Shown: positions 46,844 through 59,899 of the stretch, one piece after another
Layout: the number at the start of each line of letters is the position of its first letter
Numbering within the stretch: the first letter of the stretch is position 1
Source of the DNA: an uncultured Paracoccaceae bacterium
GTDB lineage: Bacteria; Pseudomonadota; Alphaproteobacteria; Rhodobacterales; Rhodobacteraceae
DNA length: 64,000 bases
NCBI GenBank assembly: GCA_947492475.1
Contig: CANLNM010000001.1
Span: 1 to 64,000 of the forward strand
Reading direction: 5' to 3'
Notes under the pieces: model-generated
What the model was told of the DNA's origin: nothing
Seen by the model: the letters and a program-made list of their open reading frames with translations, nothing else
Databases searched by the model: none
Program-made: the position numbers and the translations under genes

Positions 46844-47628
46844 TGGGCGCGCAAATCCACCCCAGCTCTGTCATCGAAGACGGGGCTGTGATCGGGCAGG
46901 ATTGTCAGATCGGACCGTTCTGCGTGATCGGCGCAGATGTGGTTCTGGGCGATCGGGTTGAATTAAAATCCCATGTGGTTGTGTCGGGTGACACCCATAT
47001 TGGCGATGATACGGTGGTGTTTTCCTTTTCAGTGATCGGGGAAATTCCCCAGGATCTGAAATTTGACGGTGAAAAAACCCGGCTACGGATCGGTGCGCGC
47101 AATCGCATTCGCGAACATGTCACGATGAACCTTGGCACGGCCCAAGGCGGCGGTGAAACCCGCATCGGCGATGACGGTCTGTTTATGGCTGGCTGTCACA
47201 TAGCCCATGACGCGGTGATTGGCGATCGGGTGATTGTGGTCAATTCATCCGCCATTGCCGGGCATTGCATCATCGAAGACGACGTGATCATCGGCGGTCT
47301 GTGTGGCATACATCAATGGGTGCGCATCGGGCGTGGAGCGATTATCGGCGCGGTCAGCATGGTGATCAAAGACGTCGTGCCCCATGGCTTGGTTCAGGGG
47401 CCGCGCGGCGAATTGGACGGGCTTAATCTGGTCGGTTTGAAGCGCAAAGGTGTGGATCGCCGTGACATCACCGCGCTGCGGGCTGCGTTTCAGATGCTCA
47501 AGGATGGCGAAGGCACGTTTGCCGAACGCGCCAAACGGCTGGGCGATGAAAGTGACAGTGACTATGTGCAGGAAATGGTGGCCTTTATCCTTGGGGATAC
47601 GGATCGCAATTTCCTAACGCCGGGATAG
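46843..47628 (+). CDS. lpxA: UDP-N-acetylglucosamine acyltransferase
   Basis: This 261-residue left-handed beta-helix protein has many hexapeptide repeats (AQIHPSSVIEDGAVIGQDCQIG). The catalytic His lies in AGCHIAHDAVIG. It catalyses the first committed step of lipid A. TGATG overlap to fabZ indicates coupling. Confidence 0.96.
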   Translation: MGAQIHPSSVIEDGAVIGQDCQIGPFCVIGADVVLGDRVELKSHVVVSGDTHIGDDTVVFSFSVIGEIPQDLKFDGEKTRLRIGARNRIREHVTMNLGTAQGGGETRIGDDGLFMAGCHIAHDAVIGDRVIVVNSSAIAGHCIIEDDVIIGGLCGIHQWVRIGRGAIIGAVSMVIKDVVPHGLVQGPRGELDGLNLVGLKRKGVDRRDITALRAAFQMLKDGEGTFAERAKRLGDESDSDYVQEMVAFILGDTDRNFLTPG

Positions 47629-47638
47629 GATTGCGCAG

Positions 47639-48538
47639 ATGACCTTGGCTTTGATTGCCGGGCAGGGCGCGTTGCCCCGGTTTCTGGCAGAAAAATTGAT
47701 CGCAGCCAATGATCCGCCCGTGATCTGCGTGTTTCACACATTTGCACCGGACGCGCCAGTTGAATTGCCCCGGCTGCATTTCCGGCTGGAAACTTTGGGC
47801 ACGTTTTTGGCCACCTTGGTTGAGGCGGGCGTGACACGATTATGTATGGCGGGGGCTGTGCGACGCTATCCGATTGAGGCGGACCTGATTGACGAACGCA
47901 CCCGGCCATTGGTCGCCCGGCTGACCGATGCCATGGCCAAAGGTGACGATGGCACGTTGCGCGAAATCGTCGCGATTATCGAAGAAACCGGGATCAAAGT
48001 GGTGGGACCCAAAGATTTGGTGCCCGAGCTGGTGCTGAGTGCTGGAATTCCAACGGAACAGAAACCGTCGACGGTTCACGATCAGGATGTGACCGCCGGA
48101 TATCGGGAATTGCGCGTTATGGGGGCGGCCGATCTGGGGCAGGCCTGTGTGATCCGCGCCGGCAAAGTGGTCGCTGCCGAGGAAAAATCCGGAACCAAGG
48201 CCCTGATCGACCGGTTCAAAGCCGAACCTGATCCGCGCATGTCGGTTGATCCGGTGGAATGGGCGATGGATGCCGTGGCAGATATTTTCAAATCCGATCC
48301 GGTTTATGACGCGTTGCCGGGCGAAGGCATGGTGCTGTTCAAAGGCCCCAAACCGACCCAAGATTTGCGTGTCGACTTGCCCACAATCGGCCCGGACACG
48401 GCACAGGACGCCGCCGAGGCCGGGTTTGATGGGATCATCATTCAGGCCGGTTCGGTGATTGTTCTGGATGCCCCATTGGTGATCGACATATTGAACAATG
48501 CGGGCATGTTTTTGTGGGTGCATGAGGCGCAAACATGA
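47639..48538 (+). CDS. lpxI: UDP-2,3-diacylglucosamine pyrophosphatase LpxI
   Basis: This 299-residue DUF1009/LpxI protein begins LALIAGQGALPRFLAE, with AGAVRRYPIEAD and GFDGIIIQAGSVIVLD near the end. LpxI replaces LpxH in many alphaproteobacteria, hydrolysing UDP-diacylglucosamine to lipid X. It overlaps lpxB by ATGA. Confidence 0.93.
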   Translation: MTLALIAGQGALPRFLAEKLIAANDPPVICVFHTFAPDAPVELPRLHFRLETLGTFLATLVEAGVTRLCMAGAVRRYPIEADLIDERTRPLVARLTDAMAKGDDGTLREIVAIIEETGIKVVGPKDLVPELVLSAGIPTEQKPSTVHDQDVTAGYRELRVMGAADLGQACVIRAGKVVAAEEKSGTKALIDRFKAEPDPRMSVDPVEWAMDAVADIFKSDPVYDALPGEGMVLFKGPKPTQDLRVDLPTIGPDTAQDAAEAGFDGIIIQAGSVIVLDAPLVIDILNNAGMFLWVHEAQT

Positions 48539-49671
48539 ACGTGTTTATCATCGCAGGCGAGGCATCCGGGGACAAATTAGGGGCGGCCCTGATGGATGGT
48601 TTGTCAGAGCTGCGCCCGAATGTTGTGTTCAACGGCATTGGCGGTCAGATGATGACCCAGCGCGGCCTGACATCACAATTTGAGATGTCCGAACTCAGCG
48701 TGATGGGCATCGCCGAGGTGCTGCCAAAGTATTTTCACCTAAAACGTCGCATTCGTGAAACGGCGGATGCGATATTGGCGCAGAAACCTGACGTGGTGGT
48801 GACCATCGACAGCCCCGATTTCTGCCTGCGTGTGGCCAAGCTGGTCAAGCCCGTGTCCGACATTCGCATCGTGCATTACGTGGCCCCATCCGTGTGGGCG
48901 TGGCGACCGAAACGGGCCGATAAAATGGCGGCTCTTGTGGATCAGGTGCTGGCATTGCTGCCGTTTGAGCCCCCTTATATGCTGGCCGCCGGTGTGCGCT
49001 GTGATTTTGTCGGGCATCCCGTCACAACCGAAACCGTGGCTGACGCAAATGCAGTGACCGCGTTCAAAGCCAAACACGGATTGGGTGAGGCGACGTTGAT
49101 TGCATTGCCCGGATCACGCCGTGGCGAAGTTGGCCGATTGTCCGATCGATTTGGTCAGGCGATTGCCGAATTTGGCCGTGATCATCCTGATTTGCAGGTG
49201 ATCCTGCCTGTTGCGCCGGGCCTAGAGGATTTGGTGCGCCAACAGGTGGCGGACTGGCCCGTGAAACCGATCCTGTTGACCGGCACATTTGACAAATCCG
49301 CCGCATTTCAATCTGCACGGATCGCATTGGCCGCCTCTGGCACGGTCTCACTGGAATTGGCCGCTGCGGGCACGCCGATGGTGATTGCCTATGACATGAA
49401 TTGGCTGTCGCGCCGGTTGATCAAACGCATGTTACGTATTGATACAGTCACGCTGGTCAATCTGGTGGCCGATAGCCGTACTGTGCCGGAATTTATCGGC
49501 GATAAGTGCCTGCCAAATGACATCGCAAATGCTTTGACCAAGTTGTGGGACCATCCCGATGCCCAAAATGACGCAATGCAGATCACGATGGAAAAACTGG
49601 GGCGGGGTGCGGAAAAACCCGGTCTGCGGGCCGCGCGGGCTGTGTTGGATGGGCTAGAGTTGTCGGCGTGA
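48535..49671 (+). CDS. lpxB: Lipid A disaccharide synthase
   Basis: This 378-residue GT19 glycosyltransferase has EASGDKLGAALM and YYVAPSVWAW-like HYVAPSVWAWRPKR, and GSRRGEVGRL. It condenses lipid X with its UDP-precursor. It ends the envelope operon; its last 18 bases overlap the convergent membrane-protein gene. Confidence 0.95.
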   Translation: MNVFIIAGEASGDKLGAALMDGLSELRPNVVFNGIGGQMMTQRGLTSQFEMSELSVMGIAEVLPKYFHLKRRIRETADAILAQKPDVVVTIDSPDFCLRVAKLVKPVSDIRIVHYVAPSVWAWRPKRADKMAALVDQVLALLPFEPPYMLAAGVRCDFVGHPVTTETVADANAVTAFKAKHGLGEATLIALPGSRRGEVGRLSDRFGQAIAEFGRDHPDLQVILPVAPGLEDLVRQQVADWPVKPILLTGTFDKSAAFQSARIALAASGTVSLELAAAGTPMVIAYDMNWLSRRLIKRMLRIDTVTLVNLVADSRTVPEFIGDKCLPNDIANALTKLWDHPDAQNDAMQITMEKLGRGAEKPGLRAARAVLDGLELSA

Positions 49672-49989
49672 ACGACGCGCGCGGATAAATTCTAGCAATC
49701 CCAAAAGGCCCAGCGCCGGAACCAGCGCGACCACTGTCAATAAGTTGAAATACAACAGCCCTGAAAATGTATTTGCATGGGGTTCAAAGACACTGACGGT
49801 GCAATTGATCCAGCTCAGCTTAAACCCGTCGCCATCACAGCTATTGTCGATCCACATCAGCGCGCCAATCAGACCCAGTTGAACCAAGGGGATAAATCTA
49901 AGCCGGTTCAGGGCTGTGATGTTTGTCAATCTAAGCGCAAAATACGCAGCAATCGGTAGCGCGAGTAGACCCAAATTCAACCAATACAT
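49654..49989 (-). CDS. Hypothetical small membrane protein, 111 aa
   Basis: The product has three hydrophobic segments (about 3-20, 33-48, 75-98) and a basic tail (RARRSRRQL). The hydrophobic pattern and typical codon use favour a real gene. The 3' end overlaps lpxB by 18 bp, convergent. A Cys pair (NSCDGDGF, INCTVS) sits in the loop between helices 2 and 3. No family recognised. Confidence 0.65.
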   Translation of the reverse strand: MYWLNLGLLALPIAAYFALRLTNITALNRLRFIPLVQLGLIGALMWIDNSCDGDGFKLSWINCTVSVFEPHANTFSGLLYFNLLTVVALVPALGLLGLLEFIRARRSRRQL

Positions 49990-50011
49990 CTAAGACCCTC
50001 AAATACCAAAA

Positions 50012-51103
50012 TTAGTGATCGCCAGATCCGATTTCGAGGATCTGAAAAATGATCTCTGCGCTCTGTGCTACATCGGTGATGAAATCGGCTTTTTCAAAGG
50101 TGGTCAAGCTGGACCAGGTGCGCCCGGTTTGATCCCCTTGCAAAATCACCGCATCAGCGACTCCATTTTCCACATCCACCGTTAGGCTGAGCGCGTCGGT
50201 TTCCATCTGCAAGGCGGATGCGCCTTGGGTCAATTGACGCAAAGCTGCGGAACGTTCGGATTTTAGCTGTGCAATCCGGGCTTCGCGTTCCGCTGCGTTC
50301 AACTCTTTGGTCGCGTCCATATCGATGCGCCATGCGCGCATGGCAGCCAAAACCGCGCCGCCCGCTGAAATGGGCAACAATGGCGGGCAGAGCACACCAA
50401 TCACAACCCCCAATCCAACACCAGCGCCCACCCCGTGTTTCAGGGCACGGCTGCTGGCATGCAAGCGCATCCCGATCGGTTTGGAAATGTTGTCGGACAA
50501 AACACCGGCAACGGATTTCTGCAAATTAACAGCCAGTTTTGGCACGGATTGCGCCCGTTCAACCGACTGGCCTGCCTCTTTCTTTAGGCGCCCCATGAAC
50601 CCGCTGGCCGCAGCAGCGGTTGATTTCGCGCCTTGCCATGTGGCGTTGGAGGCACGTGTCACTCCGTCCATTCCACGCTCAACAAAGGTTGAGGCCATAT
50701 ATGGTGTCTCAGGTTCAGGGGCGTATTTCGCCAACACGTCCAATTCGACCTTTACGGCGTCTAGCTTTGACTGCTCTAGGCGTGATCGCGCGGTTTTGGC
50801 CAATTGAGTCGCCCGAAACAGCGATGCGTTGATGTGCTCTACGTCCGCATCAGGGATGGTTTCTGGGGCAACGCTGTCCAACATTGTCATGACGGCATGT
50901 AGGCTGGGCACATGAACAACATGAAAGGCGCGGTTCTGACGCCAAAGGCCGGGATCATCGTTCAAGGCATTTGCGATAAAACTCAGGTCATCCGTCAGCG
51001 ACCCAACCGCGCGCTTAAATTCATAATGATGCGCCGCGCGGTCCCGAACAGCTTGGGCAAGCTGTTCTAATTGGTTATGTCGGTCCCTGGAGATTTCATG
51101 CAT
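50012..51103 (-). CDS. Hypothetical helical protein with hydrophobic hairpin, 363 aa
   Basis: The N-terminal 230 residues are charged and mostly helical. A strongly hydrophobic, glycine-rich pair of segments (about 235-268: GVGAGVGLGVVIGV, LLPISAGGAVLAAM) forms a likely membrane-inserting hairpin. A further coiled-coil (KELNAAEREARIAQLKSERS) and an acidic tail follow. No signal peptide or known enzymatic motif is visible. The ATG at 51103 is preferred, since the frame above overlaps mnmA. The hairpin recalls pore-forming or membrane-remodelling proteins, but I do not assign a family. Confidence 0.6.
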   Translation of the reverse strand: MHEISRDRHNQLEQLAQAVRDRAAHHYEFKRAVGSLTDDLSFIANALNDDPGLWRQNRAFHVVHVPSLHAVMTMLDSVAPETIPDADVEHINASLFRATQLAKTARSRLEQSKLDAVKVELDVLAKYAPEPETPYMASTFVERGMDGVTRASNATWQGAKSTAAAASGFMGRLKKEAGQSVERAQSVPKLAVNLQKSVAGVLSDNISKPIGMRLHASSRALKHGVGAGVGLGVVIGVLCPPLLPISAGGAVLAAMRAWRIDMDATKELNAAEREARIAQLKSERSAALRQLTQGASALQMETDALSLTVDVENGVADAVILQGDQTGRTWSSLTTFEKADFITDVAQSAEIIFQILEIGSGDH

Positions 51104-51137
51104 ATTGCGGCCTTTAGACGAAAAATATGAAACTGAA

Positions 51138-52277
51138 TTAGTAGCCGCGCCAGATCCAGCCTCCGCCCAAGATACGGCTGCTGTCCAAATCATAAAACAC
51201 ACAGGCCTGTCCCGGCGAAATGCCTTCTTCGGCGATGGTCAGTTCCACCTCGGCTTCGGTCTCTGAAATCGGACGAATGATGGCCTCGGTTGGGGGGCGG
51301 GTGGACCGCACGCGCACACCGACACGCCGTTCTGACAGATCGGTAAATCCACCATCGCCCAGCCAATTGATTTCACGCACCGGCACTTTGCGCGTGGCCA
51401 GCATGTCTTTGGGGCCGACAATCACATGACGTTTGTCCACGTCCAGTTTCACCACATAAAGCGGATCAGCCAGACCGCCGATGCCCAGACCACGGCGTTG
51501 GCCGATCGTGTAATGGATCACACCATTATGCTGGGCCAACACATTGCCGTCTGTATCAACAATGTCACCGGGTTCGGCCGCACCGGGGCGCAGTTTTTCA
51601 ATCACCGAGGCGTAATTGCCGTTAGGGACAAAACAAATGTCCTGCGAATCCGGTTTATCCGCCACGCTCAGCCCATATTTGGCCGCCAGCGCGCGGGTTT
51701 CGGCCTTGCTTGGCAGATGTCCCAGGGGGAACCGCAGATATTCAAGCTGATCTGGTTTGGTCGAAAACAGGAAATAGCTCTGATCGCGGTTGGCATCAGC
51801 GGCGCAATGCAGCTCGGCGCCGTTTTCACCAACTTTGCGCTGGATATAATGACCGGTGGCCATGCAATCAGCATCCAGATCCTTGGCGGTTTCCAGCAGA
51901 TCCTTGAATTTCACCCGTTCATTGCAGCGAATACAGGGCACCGGTGTGGCCCCCGCTAAATAGGAATCCGCGAATTCGTCAATCACCGCATCCTGAAAAA
52001 TGTTTTCATAATCCAGCACGTAATGCGGAAATCCCATTTCTTCGGCCACGCGGCGCGCATCATGAATGTCCACGCCGGCACAACACGCGCCCTTTTTGGC
52101 CAAGGCCGCCCCATGATCATAAAGCTGCAACGTCACGCCAACCACATCATAGCCTTCTTCGGCCAGTTGCGCGGCCACAACCGATGAATCCACACCACCA
52201 GACATGGCAACAACCACGCGGGTTTCGGACGGGGGCTTGGCAAAACCAAGGGAATTAAGAGGGTGATCGAGGGACAT
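51138..52277 (-). CDS. mnmA: tRNA-specific 2-thiouridylase
   Basis: This 379-residue ATP-pyrophosphatase has [14 protein letters not shown] near residue 25, the two catalytic cysteines in KGACCAG-to-PCIRCNE (first in [12 protein letters not shown]) and in CHNPAC-like QACVFYD. It thiolates U34 of Lys/Glu/Gln tRNAs. It is divergent from sciP. Full length. Confidence 0.93.
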   Translation of the reverse strand: MSLDHPLNSLGFAKPPSETRVVVAMSGGVDSSVVAAQLAEEGYDVVGVTLQLYDHGAALAKKGACCAGVDIHDARRVAEEMGFPHYVLDYENIFQDAVIDEFADSYLAGATPVPCIRCNERVKFKDLLETAKDLDADCMATGHYIQRKVGENGAELHCAADANRDQSYFLFSTKPDQLEYLRFPLGHLPSKAETRALAAKYGLSVADKPDSQDICFVPNGNYASVIEKLRPGAAEPGDIVDTDGNVLAQHNGVIHYTIGQRRGLGIGGLADPLYVVKLDVDKRHVIVGPKDMLATRKVPVREINWLGDGGFTDLSERRVGVRVRSTRPPTEAIIRPISETEAEVELTIAEEGISPGQACVFYDLDSSRILGGGWIWRGY

Positions 52278-52407
52278 GAGGTTTCCGATTTGGATAGGTC
52301 ATTCAGAATATAGGAAAATGCTAACTACTCTCAAGGGGCGGTTTCACCCCTCTTTAAGGCCTGTGACGGCAATCTGCACGCACATAGCTGGAAATACGGG
52401 GTGAGAC

Positions 52408-52686
52408 ATGTATTTGCGAAAAGTTGACGGACCACGTTCCGTAACACTGCCTGACGGCAGTACAATGACACGGGCGGATTTACCGCCTAGTAACACAATG
52501 CGCTGGGTGGCGTCACGCAAGGCGGCCGTTGTCAAAGCGGTGGCTGCGGGATTGATTTCACGCGAATCTGCAATTGAATCCTATTCTTTGTCCGAAGAAG
52601 AGTATGAATCATGGGAAAGCGCGGTTGAAACACATGGCGAGGCGGCGCTTAGGACCACTGCAATACAAAAATATAGACAACCATAG
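52408..52686 (+). CDS. sciP: CtrA inhibitor SciP
   Basis: This 92-residue DUF1153 protein has the HTH-like core (RWVASRKAAVVKAVAAGLISRESAIESYSLSEEEY, conserved in the family). In Caulobacter SciP binds CtrA and blocks its transcription activation in G1. Here it sits 91 bp upstream of ctrA in the same direction, as in other Rhodobacterales. Confidence 0.92.
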   Translation: MYLRKVDGPRSVTLPDGSTMTRADLPPSNTMRWVASRKAAVVKAVAAGLISRESAIESYSLSEEEYESWESAVETHGEAALRTTAIQKYRQP

Positions 52687-52724
52687 GGTGTGATGCGAAG
52701 TTTACGAGTATTGGTAACGTGTGA

Positions 52725-52748
52725 TTAACCATTAACGGTTTAGGTTAA
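52725..52748. promoter_or_regulatory. Likely CtrA-binding region upstream of ctrA
   Basis: Three TTAA boxes (52725, 52732, 52745) lie in 24 bp; the first reads TTAACCAT, the alternative CtrA motif known in Caulobacter. The region also forms a TTAACC-N12-GGTTAA inverted repeat. It begins 53 bp upstream of the ctrA start, suggesting autoregulation. Confidence 0.5.
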
Positions 52749-52777
52749 TAGTGAAAGCGAATACTCGGAGAAATTAT

Positions 52778-53494
52778 ATGCGTGTGCTGCTGGTCGAGGA
52801 TGATCCTCATACATCGAAAAGCATCGAATTGATGCTAAATCATGCCAACCTCAACGTCTATTCAACAGATTTGGGGGAGGAGGGAATCGATCTCGCAAAG
52901 CTCTATGATTATGATCTGATCCTTCTGGATATTAACCTTCCGGATATGTCTGGTCATGAAGTGTTGCGCCAATTGCGTCTGGCCCGGATTGAAACACCGA
53001 TTTTGATCTTGTCAGGCGAGGATGGAACCGAATCCAAGCTAAAAGGCTTTGGATTTGGGGCGGATGATTACCTGACCAAACCTTTCCATCGTGAGGAATT
53101 GGTTGCACGTATTCATGCGATTATCCGTCGCTCAAAGGGGCATTCGCAAAGCATCATCAAAACGGGTCGCATCTCGGTGAACTTGGATGCCAAAACGGTC
53201 GAAGTGGCCGGTCAGTCGGTGCATTTGACAGGCAAAGAATACCAGATGCTGGAATTGCTCAGCCTGCGCAAAGGCACGACCCTGACCAAAGAAATGTTCC
53301 TGAACCATCTTTATGGTGGCATGGATGAACCAGAGTTGAAAATCATCGATGTGTTTATCTGTAAGTTGCGGAAAAAACTAAGCCAGGCCACCGATGGCGA
53401 AAACTACATCGAAACCGTTTGGGGCCGTGGCTACGTTCTGCGTGACCCTGAACCCGTCACAATCGACGAAGAGCGATTGGCCATCGGAGCCTAA
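52778..53494 (+). CDS. ctrA: Cell-cycle response regulator CtrA
   Basis: This 238-residue OmpR-family regulator has a receiver domain (phospho-Asp51 in [10 protein letters not shown], Lys in YLTKPF) and a C-terminal winged helix (about 125-230: [12 protein letters not shown], ...[23 protein letters not shown]). In Rhodobacterales it mainly controls motility, gene-transfer agents and quorum-related traits rather than essential division. The start is ATG 52778 (MRVLLVEDD), after CGGAG; the GTG upstream is unlikely. Confidence 0.95.
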   Translation: MRVLLVEDDPHTSKSIELMLNHANLNVYSTDLGEEGIDLAKLYDYDLILLDINLPDMSGHEVLRQLRLARIETPILILSGEDGTESKLKGFGFGADDYLTKPFHREELVARIHAIIRRSKGHSQSIIKTGRISVNLDAKTVEVAGQSVHLTGKEYQMLELLSLRKGTTLTKEMFLNHLYGGMDEPELKIIDVFICKLRKKLSQATDGENYIETVWGRGYVLRDPEPVTIDEERLAIGA

Positions 53495-53533
53495 ATTCTG
53501 GCTTCGGTGGGTACTGGACGTCTAACACAACTG

Positions 53534-57786
<4,253 letters not shown>

Positions 57787-57814
57787 TGTGTTTTTGCGCA
57801 TTTTGTTCTCAAAT

Positions 57815-57829
57815 GTTCTCATTTAGTTC
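57815..57829. promoter_or_regulatory. LexA-type (SOS) box, GTTC-N7-GTTC
   Basis: GTTCTCATTTAGTTC matches exactly the alphaproteobacterial LexA consensus GTTC-N7-GTTC. A third GTTC lies 6 bp upstream at 57805. It is 66 bp upstream of the 40-residue gene's ATG, a normal place for LexA repression of its promoter. Confidence 0.7.
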
Positions 57830-57894
57830 TTTACTGGGCGTTAACCTTGTGGAACAAAGGGGCAACAACAAAACAGTGAGTGCAGGAGCCCAAC

Positions 57895-58017
57895 ATGGCC
57901 AAGGAAATCAAATCGATTATTGCCCGTTCCCAGGACACGATCATTTCTGACGCTTTAGGGGTCTTGTCGCTGATTGTGATGTTGTTCGTAGGATTATCCC
58001 TGCCCGGATTATTCTAA
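57895..58017 (+). CDS. Small SOS-associated membrane protein, 40 aa
   Basis: The product MAKEIKSIIARSQDTIISDA is followed by a single membrane helix (residues about 21-38, LGVLSLIVMLFVGLSLPGLF). The N-terminal part could form an amphipathic helix. AGGAG lies seven bases upstream of the ATG, an excellent ribosome-binding site, and a strong terminator ends the transcript. Similar 40-aa proteins occur in other Rhodobacterales, from memory. The LexA-type box upstream suggests SOS induction. In Caulobacter, the unrelated 29-aa SOS protein SidA inhibits division; the same role here is a hypothesis. Confidence 0.75.
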   Translation: MAKEIKSIIARSQDTIISDALGVLSLIVMLFVGLSLPGLF

Positions 58018-58158
58018 CCTGCCTGCAACCTGTGCCGACACACCGGCCGCCCCAGTCCCAACTTGGCGGCTTTTACGACTGACACTGCCTGTCTTATGTC
58101 CATACGGGGTATTGCCTCCCCCTTGGTAGGATCGGATCCCCACAGGATGCCTTTTTCT

Positions 58159-58194
58159 CCGCCGCCATCCCATCGGATGCGCGGCGGTTTTTTT
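58159..58194 (+). terminator. Strong Rho-independent terminator
   Basis: CCGCCGCCATCC-CATC-GGATG-C-GCGGCGG (with one bulged base) followed by seven T. It ends the recG/40-aa gene transcript before the convergent scaffold-protein gene. Confidence 0.9.
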
Positions 58195-58210
58195 ATGCGA
58201 TGACAGATAT

Positions 58211-58645
58211 TTAAGTGGTTTTTAGCGCGCTCAAAGTTGCGTCAATTGCCAATAGGATCGATGCGTGGCGGTTTTTGTATTCGCGGGCAGGGATCAATAC
58301 CTGATACCCATCAAACGGCGCATCTGGCACAGGTCCATCAGCGGTTAACATGGCAAAAAGCTGATCACGCAGCGTTTGAATATCATCCAAGGATTTGCCA
58401 ATCACATGGCTGGCAAACACAGAGGCACTGGCCTGCCCAAGCGCGCAGGCTTTGACGTCTTGACGATAGTCCGAAATCAGCCCGTCTGTCATATTCAGAT
58501 CGACAGAAACCGTTGATCCACATAGGGGTGCGCGTTTTTTGGCACTGTGTTGAGGCGCCTCTAGGTGACCTGTTAATGGCATATCCGTGGCCAATGCCAG
58601 AATTTGCCCGGAATAAAGTTTGATCAGGTCGGTTTCAGCGGTCAC
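58211..58645 (-). CDS. Iron-sulphur cluster scaffold-like protein (IscU/NifU family), divergent
   Basis: This 144-residue protein has the IscU/SufU fold with Cys42 (PLCGS) and Cys67 (KACALGQAS). In typical IscU a third cysteine follows near the C-terminal helix and an Asp follows the first Cys (CGD); here the third position reads NRHAS and the Asp is Ser. I infer a modified or non-canonical scaffold, or a SufE-independent role. It is divergent from hisI. Confidence 0.8.
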   Translation of the reverse strand: MTAETDLIKLYSGQILALATDMPLTGHLEAPQHSAKKRAPLCGSTVSVDLNMTDGLISDYRQDVKACALGQASASVFASHVIGKSLDDIQTLRDQLFAMLTADGPVPDAPFDGYQVLIPAREYKNRHASILLAIDATLSALKTT

Positions 58646-58712
58646 AGGGCTGTTCCTTTGTGTATGTCTGATCTAGATAGGTCGCGGCTTATCAGATGCA
58701 AAGGGGTTTCCT

Positions 58713-59072
58713 ATGGGTTTTGATCCCACAACACTGAAATATGACGCTTCGGGCCTGATCCCGTGTATTGCGCAATCTGCGGACACAAACGAAGTGTTGA
58801 TGATGGCGTGGATGAACGCGGATGCGGTCGCCAAAACATTGGAAACCAAGCGGGTCACCTATTGGTCGCGATCCCGTCAGGCATTCTGGATCAAAGGCGA
58901 AACATCCGGCCATGTACAGGAATTGGTGGATTTGCGGATCGATTGTGACCGGGATTGTCTGTTGGCGATTGTGCGCCAAACCGGTGCGGCCTGTCATACC
59001 AATCGCCGCGTGTGTTTCTATACATCTGTGATTGACGGCACCGAAGTTGAGCTGATGAAGCCGATGACCTAA
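58713..59072 (+). CDS. hisI: Phosphoribosyl-AMP cyclohydrolase
   Basis: This 119-residue histidine-pathway enzyme has the metal site DCDRDCLLAIVRQ and ACHTNRRVCFY. It opens the purine ring of PRAMP. It is a stand-alone hisI, not fused to hisE, as in many alphaproteobacteria. Its stop overlaps that of gluQ by four bases. Confidence 0.95.
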   Translation: MGFDPTTLKYDASGLIPCIAQSADTNEVLMMAWMNADAVAKTLETKRVTYWSRSRQAFWIKGETSGHVQELVDLRIDCDRDCLLAIVRQTGAACHTNRRVCFYTSVIDGTEVELMKPMT

Positions 59073-59899
59073 TCGTGCAGCCCGATCAGGGCGCGCAGGT
59101 CAGCCACGTTGTGACCTGCATTGCGATAGACACTCAAAGCCTCAGAATTGCTAATCTTTGCAAGTCGTTGACCGGATTCATCCCGAATGAGATCGTGATG
59201 GAAATAGGTTGGGGTGGGCCATCCCATAAGGGTTTGCAACACCACGTGCAGATAGGTGGCCCGCCATAAATCCATGCCACGTACCACATGAGTGACGGAT
59301 TGCAGGGCGTCATCATGGGGGCTGGCCAGATGATAGGCGGGATCACCGGTTTCTTTACGACGCAGGATCGGATCGCCGATATTTTTCAGCACCTGTTCTG
59401 GATCGACGACGTGTTTACCGGGATGTATCGGCCCGATTTCCGTAAACGTCATGGGCGTTTTGATGCTGTCTAATGCTTTGCTTAGGTTCAGGCGCAACGC
59501 ATCTGTCGGCGCGGCTTGGGACATTGGTTTTGTCCGACAGGTTCCGGGGTAAACCAACCCATCCCAGCCGGTCATTGTGCCCGCGTCTTTGATCTGGCGC
59601 CGGGTGCAATCACACGGGTAAAGCAAGCCACACTCAGTCAGGTGGTCAAGGATCGCGGCGTAATCGTCATAATGTTGGGATTGTGTTCGCACCGGCTTGG
59701 GCCATGTCAGGCCCAGCCACGTCAGATCATCATAAATGGCGTCTTTGTGGTGGGTGCGGCAGCGGGTGCTGTCGGTATCCTCAATCCTCAGCAACACCTG
59801 ACCATCCAGCCGCTGGGCCAGATCCCAGACCTGAAAGGCAGAATAGGCATGGCCCAGATGCAGCGGCCCGGTGGGGGACGGTGCAAATCGGGTGATCAT
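59069..59899 (-). CDS. gluQ: Glutamyl-Q tRNA(Asp) synthetase
   Basis: This 276-residue truncated GluRS paralogue has [20 protein letters not shown] (HIGH-like), zinc ligands CDCTRRQ and YPGTC, and a weakened KMSKS ([11 protein letters not shown]). It lacks the anticodon-binding domain, as expected. It attaches Glu to queuosine on tRNA-Asp. Overlaps trmFO by four bases. Confidence 0.92.
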   Translation of the reverse strand: MITRFAPSPTGPLHLGHAYSAFQVWDLAQRLDGQVLLRIEDTDSTRCRTHHKDAIYDDLTWLGLTWPKPVRTQSQHYDDYAAILDHLTECGLLYPCDCTRRQIKDAGTMTGWDGLVYPGTCRTKPMSQAAPTDALRLNLSKALDSIKTPMTFTEIGPIHPGKHVVDPEQVLKNIGDPILRRKETGDPAYHLASPHDDALQSVTHVVRGMDLWRATYLHVVLQTLMGWPTPTYFHHDLIRDESGQRLAKISNSEALSVYRNAGHNVADLRALIGLHD

